A stretch of DNA of 64,000 nucleotides from Pseudomonadota bacterium (GTDB taxonomy: Bacteria > Desulfobacterota > Binatia > Binatales > Binataceae): positions 1 to 64,000 of the forward strand of contig JAJPHZ010000020.1 in assembly GCA_021325025.1 (NCBI GenBank), written 5' to 3'. Positions 26,774 through 35,863 of this stretch are shown here, piece after piece (within the stretch, counting starts at the first letter, position 1; each line of letters opens with the position of its first letter). The notes under the pieces were generated by a model. The model saw only the letters and a list, made by a program, of their open reading frames with translations. It made no database searches and was not told the DNA's origin. The position numbers and the translations under genes were made by a program.

Positions 26774-28273
26774 TCAGAAGCTGAAGGTCGCTTCGACGTA
26801 GCCGTAGTCGGCTTGTTTGCTGACCGCGTAGATCGCGCTGACCACCGAGCCGCCGAAGGAATGGCCGTAGTAGGCGTAAGTGCTGAGATAGCGGTTGACC
26901 TTCCAGCTCACACCGGTATCCAGCAGCGTGGCAAGATAGCTGCGGCCGGAGCTTGGACGGCCCGCATAGCCGAAGAAATCGTTGTCATAGGCGCCGCCGC
27001 CCTGGTACCAGAGGTCCTGGCTGGAGGACAGCCACAGGTTGTGAAACGTGGTGCGGGTTTCGATGTTGTCGCGCGGCGCGAGGACCAACTCCGAACTCAG
27101 GTCGTTGATGTTCATCATGTTATAAAAGGGAAACAGCGCGTACAGGCGCGCGGTGGGCAGGATCTGGAAGAACGTGCCATGCACGCCGCCCTTGCTGCTG
27201 GCGCTGCCTGACGTGGCCGTGTAGCCCGCGCGCAGCCACGGCTTGCACGGCGCATTGACGAAGCGATAGCCGGCCTCGCCGACTGCGGCCCACGCTTCCT
27301 GCGCCATCCCGCTCCATCCGCCAAGCTGCCCCGCGCCCCACAGCAGCAGGTCCGCCTTGCCGGGGCCAACCGTGAAGCTGCGGGCGAAATCGACTCCCGC
27401 CGTATGGATGTCGATCGGGAAGCGGCGCGCGGCGTTGCGCACCGCCGTCGGACGATTGTCAACCTTGGGCAGCGGCCGGCCGTCGTCGTAGTAGATATAA
27501 AAAACGCGCCCCAGGCTCTGACCCCACCATCGGTTGGGACCCACATTGAGCGCCGCATATATCACGTCCATGTTGCCAATCTCGTCCATCCCGTCGAGAT
27601 CGAACGCGCCCTTGGTGGGCACGCCGTACATCGCGGTCAGGTTCCACTGCGGCGCTCCATAGCGGGCCAGCACGCCGTCGAAGGAACGGGCGACGTCGGT
27701 GTAGTCGAACGGGCCGATCAGCCGCTGCTGGATTCGCTTGGTGACGATCCATTTGAGTTCGGGATCCTCGGGGATCAGATCGGCGCCGTCGGAAAACTCA
27801 AAGCGTCCGCCCTTGAGATACGCACCCTCAGCCAGCTTGTCCTGAAACTCCAGGTATCCCTGCTTGAGAAAGACACTGGCGCCGTTGCGATGATTGTTGG
27901 CGGTGTAATAGGTGGCACCCAGACCCAACGCTCCCTGGGGTGCGGAGGCCGCAGCGTTGTCGGGCAGGTTGAACAGTCCCGGACTCATCAACTCGGCAAA
28001 CGCTCTAACCCCGTCGAGTTGATATCCGGCGCCCAGCCGCACGAACGTATCCTGGAAGTAATAGCGGTTGTTCTCCTGCCCGTTGCGCACGGCGCCGGGC
28101 GTGAACCAGTTCCACACCTCCCAGCGGGCGCGCATCGAGCCCGTGACGGCCAGCGGCTGGCCGTCCAGCTCGAGCAGGTCAAAATCAGCATGGCAGGGCG
28201 CCGCGCCGAACCATCCGGCCGCAACCACGATTGCCAATAAACAACGCGCGAACTCCGCCGTTCTCAATCCCAT
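26774..28273 (-). CDS. Alginate-export (AlgE)-like outer-membrane beta-barrel
   Basis: The 499-residue protein begins with a signal peptide (CLLAIVVAAGWFGAAPCHA). It then shows alginate-export family hallmarks: MRARWEVWNWF, YYFQDTFVRLGAGYQLDG, GRFEFSDGADLIPEDPELKWI and a C-terminal YVEATFSF ending in Phe. Such proteins form 18-strand diffusion porins with a basic lumen for anionic substrates. The gene begins 20 bp after the end of narK on the same strand, so it is probably the last gene of the nitrate operon. A nitrate porin role is inference. Confidence 0.8.
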   Translation of the reverse strand: MGLRTAEFARCLLAIVVAAGWFGAAPCHADFDLLELDGQPLAVTGSMRARWEVWNWFTPGAVRNGQENNRYYFQDTFVRLGAGYQLDGVRAFAELMSPGLFNLPDNAAASAPQGALGLGATYYTANNHRNGASVFLKQGYLEFQDKLAEGAYLKGGRFEFSDGADLIPEDPELKWIVTKRIQQRLIGPFDYTDVARSFDGVLARYGAPQWNLTAMYGVPTKGAFDLDGMDEIGNMDVIYAALNVGPNRWWGQSLGRVFYIYYDDGRPLPKVDNRPTAVRNAARRFPIDIHTAGVDFARSFTVGPGKADLLLWGAGQLGGWSGMAQEAWAAVGEAGYRFVNAPCKPWLRAGYTATSGSASSKGGVHGTFFQILPTARLYALFPFYNMMNINDLSSELVLAPRDNIETRTTFHNLWLSSSQDLWYQGGGAYDNDFFGYAGRPSSGRSYLATLLDTGVSWKVNRYLSTYAYYGHSFGGSVVSAIYAVSKQADYGYVEATFSF

Positions 28274-28293
28274 CGTTGACCTTCCTCAGCGCC

Positions 28294-29499
28294 TCAGAAT
28301 GACACGCCCAACTCGCCGCGCGCCCAGGCCCGGCGCCACTGCTGGGCGACGTTTAGCAGCGCCAGCATCGCACATGCCGCAGCCAGCGCGAATACAATCA
28401 GCCCCGCCGCGTAGCTGCCCTCAAGGCTCTTGAGCCCACCCAACACCGTGGGCAGGCAAAAGCCGCCCAAGCCGCCGGCCGCGCCCACCAGGCCCGTGGC
28501 GACGCCGATCTCATCGCCGAAGCGCTGCGGTACCAGTTGAAAGACCGCGCCGTTGCCGGTTCCCAGGCAGGCCATGATCAGGAAGAGCAGCGCCACTGCG
28601 GCCGCCAGCGCGGGCAGACAGGCGGCGCCGAGCAGCAGCGCCGCCGTCATTGCATACAACGCCGAGAGCACCTTGATCCCGCCAAACCGATCGGCGAGAA
28701 ATCCGCCCAATGGACGCAACAGGCTGCCGGCAAACACGCACAACGCGGCGAAGCCGCCTGCCTGAACCCGTGTGACGGCGTACTGATCGTAGAAGAACAT
28801 CGGCAGGAAACTGGCCAGTCCAACGAACCCGCCGAACGTCACCATGTAAAAGCCGTTGAACCACCACAGGTCGGGTTCCGCCAGCAAACCGAGGTAGCTG
28901 TGCAGGGGCCGGGCGGGCGGCTGATTCGGACTTTCTTTGGCAAAGCGCCAGAACACCGCCAGCGTGATGGAGATGGGAATCGCCACGACGGCGAACACCG
29001 CGCGCCATCCCAAGCGCTCCGCCAGGTAGGGGGCGAACAGCGCGGCCAGCACGGTGCCCGAATTGCCCGCTCCGGCGATGCCCAGCGCCAGCCCCTGGAA
29101 TTGCGCCGGATACCATCGGCTGGCCAGCGGCAGCGCGACCGCGAAGCTCGCGCCCGCCACACCCAGCATCAATCCGATTCCCGCCATATCGCCGAGCGAC
29201 GTCGAATGCAGCCAGCCCCACAGCAGCGGGACCAGCGTCAGCGTCAACCCGCACAATCCCACGCGGCGCGGTCCGAAATGGTCGGTGGCAATTCCCATGA
29301 CGATGCGCAGGATCGAACCGCCCAGCAGCGGAATCGCCACCAGCAGACCTTTTTGTGCGGGGGTCAGATGAAAGGCCTGTGCGATGTAGACACCCAGCGC
29401 ACCCATCAGTGTCCACGCCATGAAGCTCATGTCGAAGTACAAAAAGGCGCACAGCAAGGTGGGCCAATGGCCGCTGCGCCTGAAGTCGTGCAGCCTCAC
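28294..29499 (-). CDS. narK: NarK-type MFS nitrate/nitrite transporter
   Basis: The 401-residue protein has 12 hydrophobic helices and the NNP-family features ATDHFGPRR (MFS loop 2-3) and GIAGAGNSGTVLAALFAP. The second conserved region is CLGTGNGAVFQLVPQRF. The GTG start at 29497-29499 overlaps the nasA stop by 4 bp (GTGA), so it is translationally coupled. The frame is open far upstream but that part is antisense noise across nasA. It imports nitrate for the assimilatory reductase. Confidence 0.9.
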   Translation of the reverse strand: MRLHDFRRSGHWPTLLCAFLYFDMSFMAWTLMGALGVYIAQAFHLTPAQKGLLVAIPLLGGSILRIVMGIATDHFGPRRVGLCGLTLTLVPLLWGWLHSTSLGDMAGIGLMLGVAGASFAVALPLASRWYPAQFQGLALGIAGAGNSGTVLAALFAPYLAERLGWRAVFAVVAIPISITLAVFWRFAKESPNQPPARPLHSYLGLLAEPDLWWFNGFYMVTFGGFVGLASFLPMFFYDQYAVTRVQAGGFAALCVFAGSLLRPLGGFLADRFGGIKVLSALYAMTAALLLGAACLPALAAAVALLFLIMACLGTGNGAVFQLVPQRFGDEIGVATGLVGAAGGLGGFCLPTVLGGLKSLEGSYAAGLIVFALAAACAMLALLNVAQQWRRAWARGELGVSF

Positions 29500-31739
29500 T
29501 CGAAGTCCTCCGCGACAAGGTCCGGCCGGCCCGCCGGCGCGCGGTGGGCGCGGTTGGTGTGGGTACCGAGATCCGGGCCGCTGATATCGGGGCGGCTTAC
29601 CGGCGTGACGTTGATCGCGCACAATTTCAGCTCCGGCTGCCGGGAGATCGGGTCGCGGCTGCGCGCGGTCAGATTGTTGGCGGCCTTGAACGGGCCGCTG
29701 GCGCGGCCCCAATGAAACGGCGCGAAGCACACCCCGCGCGCGATCTCGCCGGTGACGCGCGCCTGCGCCACGAAGAGCCCGCGCCGCGAGCGCACCTCGA
29801 CAAAGCCGCCGTCGGTCACGCCCGCCTCGGCGGCGTCCAGCGGATGAATCTCCAGGTAAGGTTCCGGCGCCGCCTTCATCAGCGCCGCCACGCGGCCGGT
29901 GCGCGTCATCGTATGCCACTGGTTGCGCACGCGGCCGGTGGTGAGAACCAGTGGAAACAAGGAGTCGGGTTTTTCGCCTGCATCGACCGATCCGACGGCG
30001 TTGAATTGCGCCCGGCCATCGGGCGTGTTGAAGCGCAAATCCACATACAGGCGCGGGGTTCCCGGATGTTCGGGCGCGGGACAGGGCCATTGCAGCGGCC
30101 CCTTGCGCAGCCGCTCGTAGCTGACGCCGCGGATGTCGACCGGTGTGTGCGCGGTCAGTGCCTTGTACTCCTCGAATACCGATTCGGAATCGGCGAAGCC
30201 GAAGGCCGTCGAAAACCCCATGTGGCGCGCGAACAGGGCGCCGATCTCCCAGTCGGCCAGCGCTTCGCCGGGAGGATCGAGCAGCCGCGGCACCAGCGTC
30301 AGGCGCCGCTCCGAGTTGGTCATCACGCCCTCCTTCTCGGGCCATTGCGCGGCCGGCAACAGCAGGTCGGCGAACGCGCTGGTGTCGGTGGGATGATAGG
30401 AATCCTGCACCACCACCAACTGCGCGTAGCGCAGGGCGCGCTCGACCAGATCGAGGTCGGGCATCGACACGGCCGGGTTGGTGGCGATAATCCACAGCGC
30501 CTTGACGCGTCCTTCGGCTGCCGCCTCGAACAGCTCGATCGCGGCCAGCCCCGGACCAGGAGACAGGCGCGCGACGGGAACTCGCCAATGGCGCGCGACC
30601 TCGGCGCGATGGGCAGGGTTGTCGACGCGGCGGTAGCCGGGCAGCAGATGCGCCAGGCCGCCGACCTCCCGCCCGCCCATCGCGTTGGGCTGACCGGTGA
30701 GCGCCAACGGCCCGCATCCCGGTTTCCCGATCGATCCGGTAGCCAGATGCAGATTGATGATCGCCGCTGCCTTGGCCGTGCCCGACGACGATTGGTTGAC
30801 GCCCATGCTCCACAGCGACAGCCGGTGCCGCGCCCGGCCGAACGTCAGCGCCGCCTCGACGATCGCCTGAGCCGGGACGCCGCAGGCGTGGGCGGCGCGT
30901 TGCGGCGTCCACGCCAGCGCGGCGTCGCGCACCGCGTCCCATCCCACGGTGTGCGACGCGATGAATCCCTCGTCCACCATCCGCTCGCGAACCAGTATCG
31001 CGAGCATCGCGCTGAGCAGCGCGATATCGCTGCCCGGCACGATCGCCAGATGGAGGTCGGCGAGGTCGGCGGTTTCGGTCCGCCGCGGATCGATCACGAT
31101 CACGCGCGCGTCGGGCGCCGACTGTCGGCGCTTTTCGATCCTGCGCAATGTGATCGGATGGCACCAGGCGGTGTTGGAGCCCACGATCAGAAACAGGTCG
31201 GCCAACTCGATGTCTTCGTAACTGACCGGTGGACCGTCGGTACCGAATGCGGCAGTGTAGGCGGCGGCCGCGCTGGCCATGCACAGCCGGCTGTTGGAGT
31301 CGAAGTTGTTGGTCCCCAAAAAGCCCTTGGCCAGCTTGTTGAAGACGTAGTAGTCCTCGGTCAGAAGCTGACCCGAGCCATAAAACGCGACCGCGTCGGG
31401 ACCGTGCGCGGCGATGATTTCGCGCATCCGCGCCGCCGCGTAAGCCAGCGCTTGCGGCCATGCCACGCGCCGCAGCGCGCCGCCCCGCCGCTCGCGAATG
31501 TGCGGATAAAGCAGGCGGCCGGCGGCGCCAACCGTCGGCCCCAGATGGGCCGCCTTGGCGCAAATCTCGCCGAAGTTGGCCGGATGGCGTGGGTCGCCCT
31601 TGACCTTGACTACGCTGTTGGCGCGCAGCGCGATATTGAGCCCGCAGCCGACTCCGCAGTAAGGACAGTACGAACGCCGCCAGCGGATTGCGTCTTGGGC
31701 CGGCGCGGTGGATTCGCACAGGGACAACGCGTTGCTCAT
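29496..31739 (-). CDS. nasA: Assimilatory nitrate reductase catalytic subunit
   Basis: The 747-residue molybdopterin (bis-MGD) enzyme reduces nitrate to nitrite. The [4Fe-4S] ligands are Cys 25, 28, 32 and 60 (CPYCGVGC...GEICAKA). The Mo ligand is the Cys in SRLCMASAAAAY near 150, as in NarB/NasA. The C-terminal molydopterin-dinucleotide domain ends TPVSRPDISGPDLG. It lacks the extra C-terminal [2Fe-2S] domain of Klebsiella NasA, and no NasB-like reductase is nearby, so ferredoxin or another donor is likely. ATGA overlap links it to nirD. Confidence 0.92.
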   Translation of the reverse strand: MSNALSLCESTAPAQDAIRWRRSYCPYCGVGCGLNIALRANSVVKVKGDPRHPANFGEICAKAAHLGPTVGAAGRLLYPHIRERRGGALRRVAWPQALAYAAARMREIIAAHGPDAVAFYGSGQLLTEDYYVFNKLAKGFLGTNNFDSNSRLCMASAAAAYTAAFGTDGPPVSYEDIELADLFLIVGSNTAWCHPITLRRIEKRRQSAPDARVIVIDPRRTETADLADLHLAIVPGSDIALLSAMLAILVRERMVDEGFIASHTVGWDAVRDAALAWTPQRAAHACGVPAQAIVEAALTFGRARHRLSLWSMGVNQSSSGTAKAAAIINLHLATGSIGKPGCGPLALTGQPNAMGGREVGGLAHLLPGYRRVDNPAHRAEVARHWRVPVARLSPGPGLAAIELFEAAAEGRVKALWIIATNPAVSMPDLDLVERALRYAQLVVVQDSYHPTDTSAFADLLLPAAQWPEKEGVMTNSERRLTLVPRLLDPPGEALADWEIGALFARHMGFSTAFGFADSESVFEEYKALTAHTPVDIRGVSYERLRKGPLQWPCPAPEHPGTPRLYVDLRFNTPDGRAQFNAVGSVDAGEKPDSLFPLVLTTGRVRNQWHTMTRTGRVAALMKAAPEPYLEIHPLDAAEAGVTDGGFVEVRSRRGLFVAQARVTGEIARGVCFAPFHWGRASGPFKAANNLTARSRDPISRQPELKLCAINVTPVSRPDISGPDLGTHTNRAHRAPAGRPDLVAEDFE

Positions 31740-32089
31740 AGCCGCTCCACTCCCTGCAGCCATACGCGTCCTTCACGAATCTCGACCGGGTAGCAGCGAA
31801 CCGCCAGTTGGTTGTCGACGCCGCGGCCGTCGGCCAATTGAAAGCGCCAGCCGTGCAGGGGACAGACCACCGTGCCCGCGCCGATCAATCCGTCGTGCAG
31901 CGGGCCCCCCTGATGGGGACAGCGCGCGTCGAGCGCGAATACCCCGCCGTCGCGCTGCCTGAAGATCGCGATGCGCGCCGCGCCGACCCTGACGCATCGG
32001 CCCTGTCCGGGCGGAATGAGGTCGAGCGCGATCGGCGCGCCTGCGCCGCTACTTTCAGTGATGTTTTCAGTCTCTATCATGTAGTCCAT
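31736..32089 (-). CDS. nirD: Nitrite reductase small subunit, Rieske type
   Basis: The 117-residue protein is a NirD-like Rieske-fold subunit partnering NirB. Here the [2Fe-2S] ligands are intact: Cys 57/His 59 (RCPHQGG) and Cys 76/His 79 (CPLHGW). Many NirD proteins, for example the E. coli one, have lost them. It starts 12 bp after nirB and ends with a 4-bp overlap into nasA. It may pass electrons directly to the NirB siroheme centre or to NasA; this is inference. Confidence 0.88.
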   Translation of the reverse strand: MDYMIETENITESSGAGAPIALDLIPPGQGRCVRVGAARIAIFRQRDGGVFALDARCPHQGGPLHDGLIGAGTVVCPLHGWRFQLADGRGVDNQLAVRCYPVEIREGRVWLQGVERL

Positions 32090-32101
32090 CGACGGCTCCC
32101 T

Positions 32102-34501
32102 TCAGACCTGCAGCGGCCCGGAAAATTGGGTCGGCTCGCGGGGTTGCTCGCCTTCCAGCCACGGGTCGCGATAGGCGTTGACCTCGGCCTCGATTTCCCG
32201 GTCCAGGCGCTGCGCTTCGCCCGCCGCGTCCTCGACCAGGAGCGCGCGCAGCCTTTCGATGCCGATACGTTCGACAAAGGCTGGGCTGCGTTCGGCCCAG
32301 CGCGCATGCTCGCGGTAATACTGGATGAAGCGGCCGATAAGCCTGAGCACCTCTTCCTGGGTGGCGACGGTGGCCAGCAACTGCGCGGCGCGCACCCGCA
32401 GGCCCGCGGCCCCGCCCAGGTAGATTTGCCATCCGCCGGGCACCGCCACCACGCCAACGTCCTTGACCGTGGACTCGGCGCAGTTGCGCGCGCATCCGCT
32501 GACCGCCAGCTTCATCTTGTGCGGCGACTCGATGCCCTGGAAACGCCGCTCGATTGCAATCCCCAACGCGGTCGAATCCCCCACGCCGTAGCGGCAGAAC
32601 TCCTGGCCGACGCAGGTCTTGCAGGTGCGAAAGGCCTTGGTGTAGGCGTGTCCGCTGGCCATCCCCAGATCGCGCCAGACCGCCGGCAGGTCCTCCTTGC
32701 TTATGCCCAGCAGGTCGATGCGCTGCCCGCCGGTGATCTTCACCATCCGCACCCGGTACTTCTCCGCCACATCGGCGATGCGCCTGAGCTGGTGCGGCGA
32801 GGTAACGCCGCCGTAGATACGCGGCACGACCGAGAAGGTGCCGTCGTTTTGAATGTTGGCGTGGACGCGGTCATTGACGAATCGCGCGTCGCGTTCGTCT
32901 TCGTACTGCTCGCGCCAGATCGTGCGCAGCAGCGAGGCCAGCGCGGGCTTGCTCGCGGGCTCATCACTGCCGTCGCCCAGCTCGCGCAGCACGGCGCTTA
33001 CGGTTTTAAGGCCGCGCCGGCGAATCTCGGCGGCCAGCTCCGGCTTGGCCAGCGGCACGCTGCGCACGTAGTAATCGGCGGCGGGATCGCGGCGGGCGCT
33101 GCCGTACCGGGCAATCAGCGCTTCCAGCTGCGGGCGGCATCCGCCGCATCCGGTACCCGCTTTGGTCGCGGCCGACAACTGCTGAAGGGTGCATCCCTTG
33201 GAGATTTGCTCGAGCAGCGTGCGCTGGCTCACCTGATGGCAGGTGCATACCGGCGTTTCCATCGGCAGGCCCGCAGCGGTCTGCGCGGCGGGGGGCGCAG
33301 CGAAAAGCAGATCGGCGTGGCGCTGCGGCGCGCACGCGCCGGTGTGGTAGGCAGAAATCACGGCGGCGGCGCAGTCGGTATCGCCCAGCAGAATCGCACC
33401 CGCGATCCTGCCCTCGCGCACCACCAACTTTTTGTAGACCCCGCGCTGCGGTTCAGCATAGCGCGTCACCTCGGCGCCGGGTCCTTCGCGCGCATCGCCC
33501 ACCGACACCAGGTCGACGCCCATCACCTTAAGGCGCGTGGAAATCTTTGAGCCGGCGTAGGCGGCGGCGGGGTTGGAGCCGGTGATATGATCGCCGAGCA
33601 CGCGCGCCTGCTCGAACAGCGGCGCGACCAGGCCATAGAGGCGGCCGCGATGCTCCACGCATTCGCCGACCGCGTAAATGTCGGGATCGGAGGTGCGCAG
33701 ATGATCGTCGCATACGATGCCGCGTTCCACCGCCAGCCCCGCCTCCACCGCCAGCCGGACGTTGGGGCGGATACCGCAGCTGATCACCACCATGTCGGTT
33801 TCGATCCCGGTTCCGTCTTTGAACAGCAGTCCGCGCACCGCACCCGAGCCCAGCACGCGCTGCGTCGCCTTTTCAAACAGCAAACGCAGCCCGATCGTCT
33901 CCAGGCGCCGCGCCAGCATCGCGCCCGATTCCGCATCGAGCTGCTGCGCCATCGGATAGGGCATGACTTCGACCACCGTGATTTCCAGCCCGTGCTCGAG
34001 CAGGCCACGCGCCGCTTCCAGTCCCAGCAATCCGCCGCCGATCACCACCGCGCGGCGGCATCGCCGCGCATACGACGCGATCAGTTGACAGTCGTTGATG
34101 GTGCGGAAGACGAAGACGCCCGGGGTGTTGACGTTTTCGATCGCCGGCACCATCGGCAGACTGCCGGTGGCGATGATGAGCTTGTCGTAAGCGACGGGCG
34201 GCCGGCCTTCCACCGCGACGGTTTTGTGCTCGCGTTCGATGCGCTCGACTTTGGCGCCGCTTGCCAGCGTAATCCGGTGCCGCGCGAACCAGTCCGATGA
34301 GTAGAGAAAAATGCCTTCCGGACTTTTGACACCCGCCAGCACGTCGGACAGCAGGATGCGGTTATAGATGGTGTGGGGCTCGGCACCGAACATCGTGATA
34401 TCGAAGCGGCCGGGAGCACGGGTCACGATTTCCTCTACCGCGCGTCCCGCGGCCATTCCGGTTCCCACCACCACCAGCTTTTCTCCAGATGTCTGCGACA
34501 T
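32102..34501 (-). CDS. nirB: NAD(P)H nitrite reductase large subunit
   Basis: The 799-residue multidomain enzyme reduces nitrite to ammonium. Two FAD/NAD(P) dinucleotide folds come first (VVVGTGMAAGRA, VVIGGGLLGLEAARG). A BFD-like [2Fe-2S] domain follows near 417-455 (CTCHQVSQ...TGCGGC). The siroheme/[4Fe-4S] domain has CVGQEFC near 625 and SGCARNC near 667. The start ATG at 34499-34501 has GCGGGA before it; an ATG five codons upstream is possible. It is the first gene of the nirB-nirD-nasA-narK run, facing a divergent LysR gene. Confidence 0.92.
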   Translation of the reverse strand: MSQTSGEKLVVVGTGMAAGRAVEEIVTRAPGRFDITMFGAEPHTIYNRILLSDVLAGVKSPEGIFLYSSDWFARHRITLASGAKVERIEREHKTVAVEGRPPVAYDKLIIATGSLPMVPAIENVNTPGVFVFRTINDCQLIASYARRCRRAVVIGGGLLGLEAARGLLEHGLEITVVEVMPYPMAQQLDAESGAMLARRLETIGLRLLFEKATQRVLGSGAVRGLLFKDGTGIETDMVVISCGIRPNVRLAVEAGLAVERGIVCDDHLRTSDPDIYAVGECVEHRGRLYGLVAPLFEQARVLGDHITGSNPAAAYAGSKISTRLKVMGVDLVSVGDAREGPGAEVTRYAEPQRGVYKKLVVREGRIAGAILLGDTDCAAAVISAYHTGACAPQRHADLLFAAPPAAQTAAGLPMETPVCTCHQVSQRTLLEQISKGCTLQQLSAATKAGTGCGGCRPQLEALIARYGSARRDPAADYYVRSVPLAKPELAAEIRRRGLKTVSAVLRELGDGSDEPASKPALASLLRTIWREQYEDERDARFVNDRVHANIQNDGTFSVVPRIYGGVTSPHQLRRIADVAEKYRVRMVKITGGQRIDLLGISKEDLPAVWRDLGMASGHAYTKAFRTCKTCVGQEFCRYGVGDSTALGIAIERRFQGIESPHKMKLAVSGCARNCAESTVKDVGVVAVPGGWQIYLGGAAGLRVRAAQLLATVATQEEVLRLIGRFIQYYREHARWAERSPAFVERIGIERLRALLVEDAAGEAQRLDREIEAEVNAYRDPWLEGEQPREPTQFSGPLQV

Positions 34502-34789
34502 TGCATTTCCCGCCATCAGGTTGATTAACCGCTGCCATTAATTCCGCTGAACGTCTGGCTCGCGCGGTTCGCCCGATGGTAAAGGCAATTTTGATGCCGT
34601 AACGGAAGCCGCATCGCTGCGAAGCGGACCGGTTCTTGCGTTGCTGAGAGCGGCGATGCGCGGATGGCGGTTTTCGACAGTACGATTGCTTGTTCAGGCG
34701 GCAGATGCTTGCGCTTTGAACAGCCCGTGAACGGCTTTTTGGCAGCCGCCGTTCATTACCATGATTAATAAAAACTATAGTCAGTAGTA
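34502..34789. promoter_or_regulatory. Divergent nirB / LysR promoter region
   Basis: This 288-bp spacer serves both the nitrate operon (minus) and the LysR gene (plus). Close to the LysR start is an AT-rich patch with an inverted repeat CATTAC (34754-34759) and GTAATG (34787-34792), whose right arm overlaps the LysR start codon. That placement fits autorepression, a common LysR trait. No classic sigma-54 or Fnr site was seen. Confidence 0.5.
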
Positions 34790-35797
34790 ATGGAACTGGA
34801 TATTCGTCTGCTGCGGACGTTTCGGGTTGTGGCGCAGACTCGCAGCTTCACCGGCGCGGCGCGCAAGCTCAAACTGACCCAGTCCGCAATCAGCCAGCAG
34901 GTCAGCGCCCTGGAGCGCGAACTGAAAACGCAGCTTGTGGTGCGCTCCAACAAGGTCGTCGGACTGACCAACATGGGCGAGCTTCTGCTGCAGTGCGCCT
35001 GCCAGGTTCTGGACAGCCTCGACCGGGTGCGCGATCTTTTGGCCGAGCAGTCAAGCGCCAACGCGGGGCGGCTGTCGGTCGCGGTGCCCGCGACTTTTTG
35101 CCATTGGCTGCTGCCGCATCTGATCGATGAATTCCATCAGCGCTATCCCGCGATCCAGGTGTGCGTGGTGATGACCGACGTGGAGGCGGCGGTCGAACGG
35201 CTGGCACATCGCGAGGTCGATGTCGCCCTGATTCCAACCACCGTGCATCACAAATCGCTGGGGATGGCGCCGTTGGGCAAGGACGAGCTGGTGGCGGTGG
35301 TTGCGGCGGGCAATCCGCTGGCGAAAAAGGAGCGCGTGCTGGCGGCGGATCTCAGGGAGCAACGGCTGATTACGCCGCCGCCGGGAAATCTGCGCTTCGT
35401 GGCATGGGACAACTTTCTGATCCATTCCGGCGTGTTTCCCAAAGTCGTGGTCGAAACCGACGATTTGGAGTTGGCCAAACATCTGGCGCGTCAGGACGTC
35501 GGCATCACGGTGGCTCCGCGATGGTCGGTGCTGAGCGCGGTGGAGCGCGGCGAGTGCGCGGCGCTGCCACTGGGTCCGGCGGGCGTGTACCGCGACTGGT
35601 ACCTCGGCTATCACAACGCCACGCAGTTGGGAGGAGCACGGCGCAGCTTTTTGCGCGTATGCGCCGAACAACTGCCGCGCCTGTTCAACGACGGCGGCCG
35701 CAAGCGTGCGAGCGCGGCAACGGCAGTCAACAGAAGTGCCGCCATCGACACCGTTGACAGAGAGCCTGCTTCTTCGAACCAGCGGCCGTCTTCCTGA
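34790..35797 (+). CDS. LysR-family transcription regulator of the nitrate locus
   Basis: The 335-residue regulator has the N-terminal winged helix-turn-helix (LLRTFRVVAQTRSFTGAARK, LTQSAISQQVSALERELKTQ, residues 5-60). A periplasmic-binding-like effector domain follows (about 92-300). A polar ~35-residue tail after RLFNDGG is extra. Divergent transcription from nirB indicates that it controls nitrate assimilation, as Nac, CysB or NtcB-type regulators do elsewhere. The effector is unknown. The ATG at 34790 has no good ribosome site. Confidence 0.87.
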   Translation: MELDIRLLRTFRVVAQTRSFTGAARKLKLTQSAISQQVSALERELKTQLVVRSNKVVGLTNMGELLLQCACQVLDSLDRVRDLLAEQSSANAGRLSVAVPATFCHWLLPHLIDEFHQRYPAIQVCVVMTDVEAAVERLAHREVDVALIPTTVHHKSLGMAPLGKDELVAVVAAGNPLAKKERVLAADLREQRLITPPPGNLRFVAWDNFLIHSGVFPKVVVETDDLELAKHLARQDVGITVAPRWSVLSAVERGECAALPLGPAGVYRDWYLGYHNATQLGGARRSFLRVCAEQLPRLFNDGGRKRASAATAVNRSAAIDTVDREPASSNQRPSS

Positions 35798-35863
35798 TCA
35801 TTTTCAATAGTCAGGCCCTTCATCGACCAACCGGAACAATTAAAATGACCCCGTCAAAAGCCC

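Noticed and set aside
29500..31776. Open extension of the narK frame upstream of its GTG
   Set aside because: It runs through nasA in another frame; the GTGA overlap gives a clean start at 29499.
29544..31793. A 749-codon plus-strand frame over nasA
   Set aside because: It is the antisense shadow of nasA in high-GC DNA; it has no family motifs while nasA has complete metal-ligand motifs.
31808..33550. A 580-codon plus-strand frame over nirD and nirB
   Set aside because: Antisense shadow; no ribosome site and Arg/His/Gln-rich composition typical of reversed reading frames.
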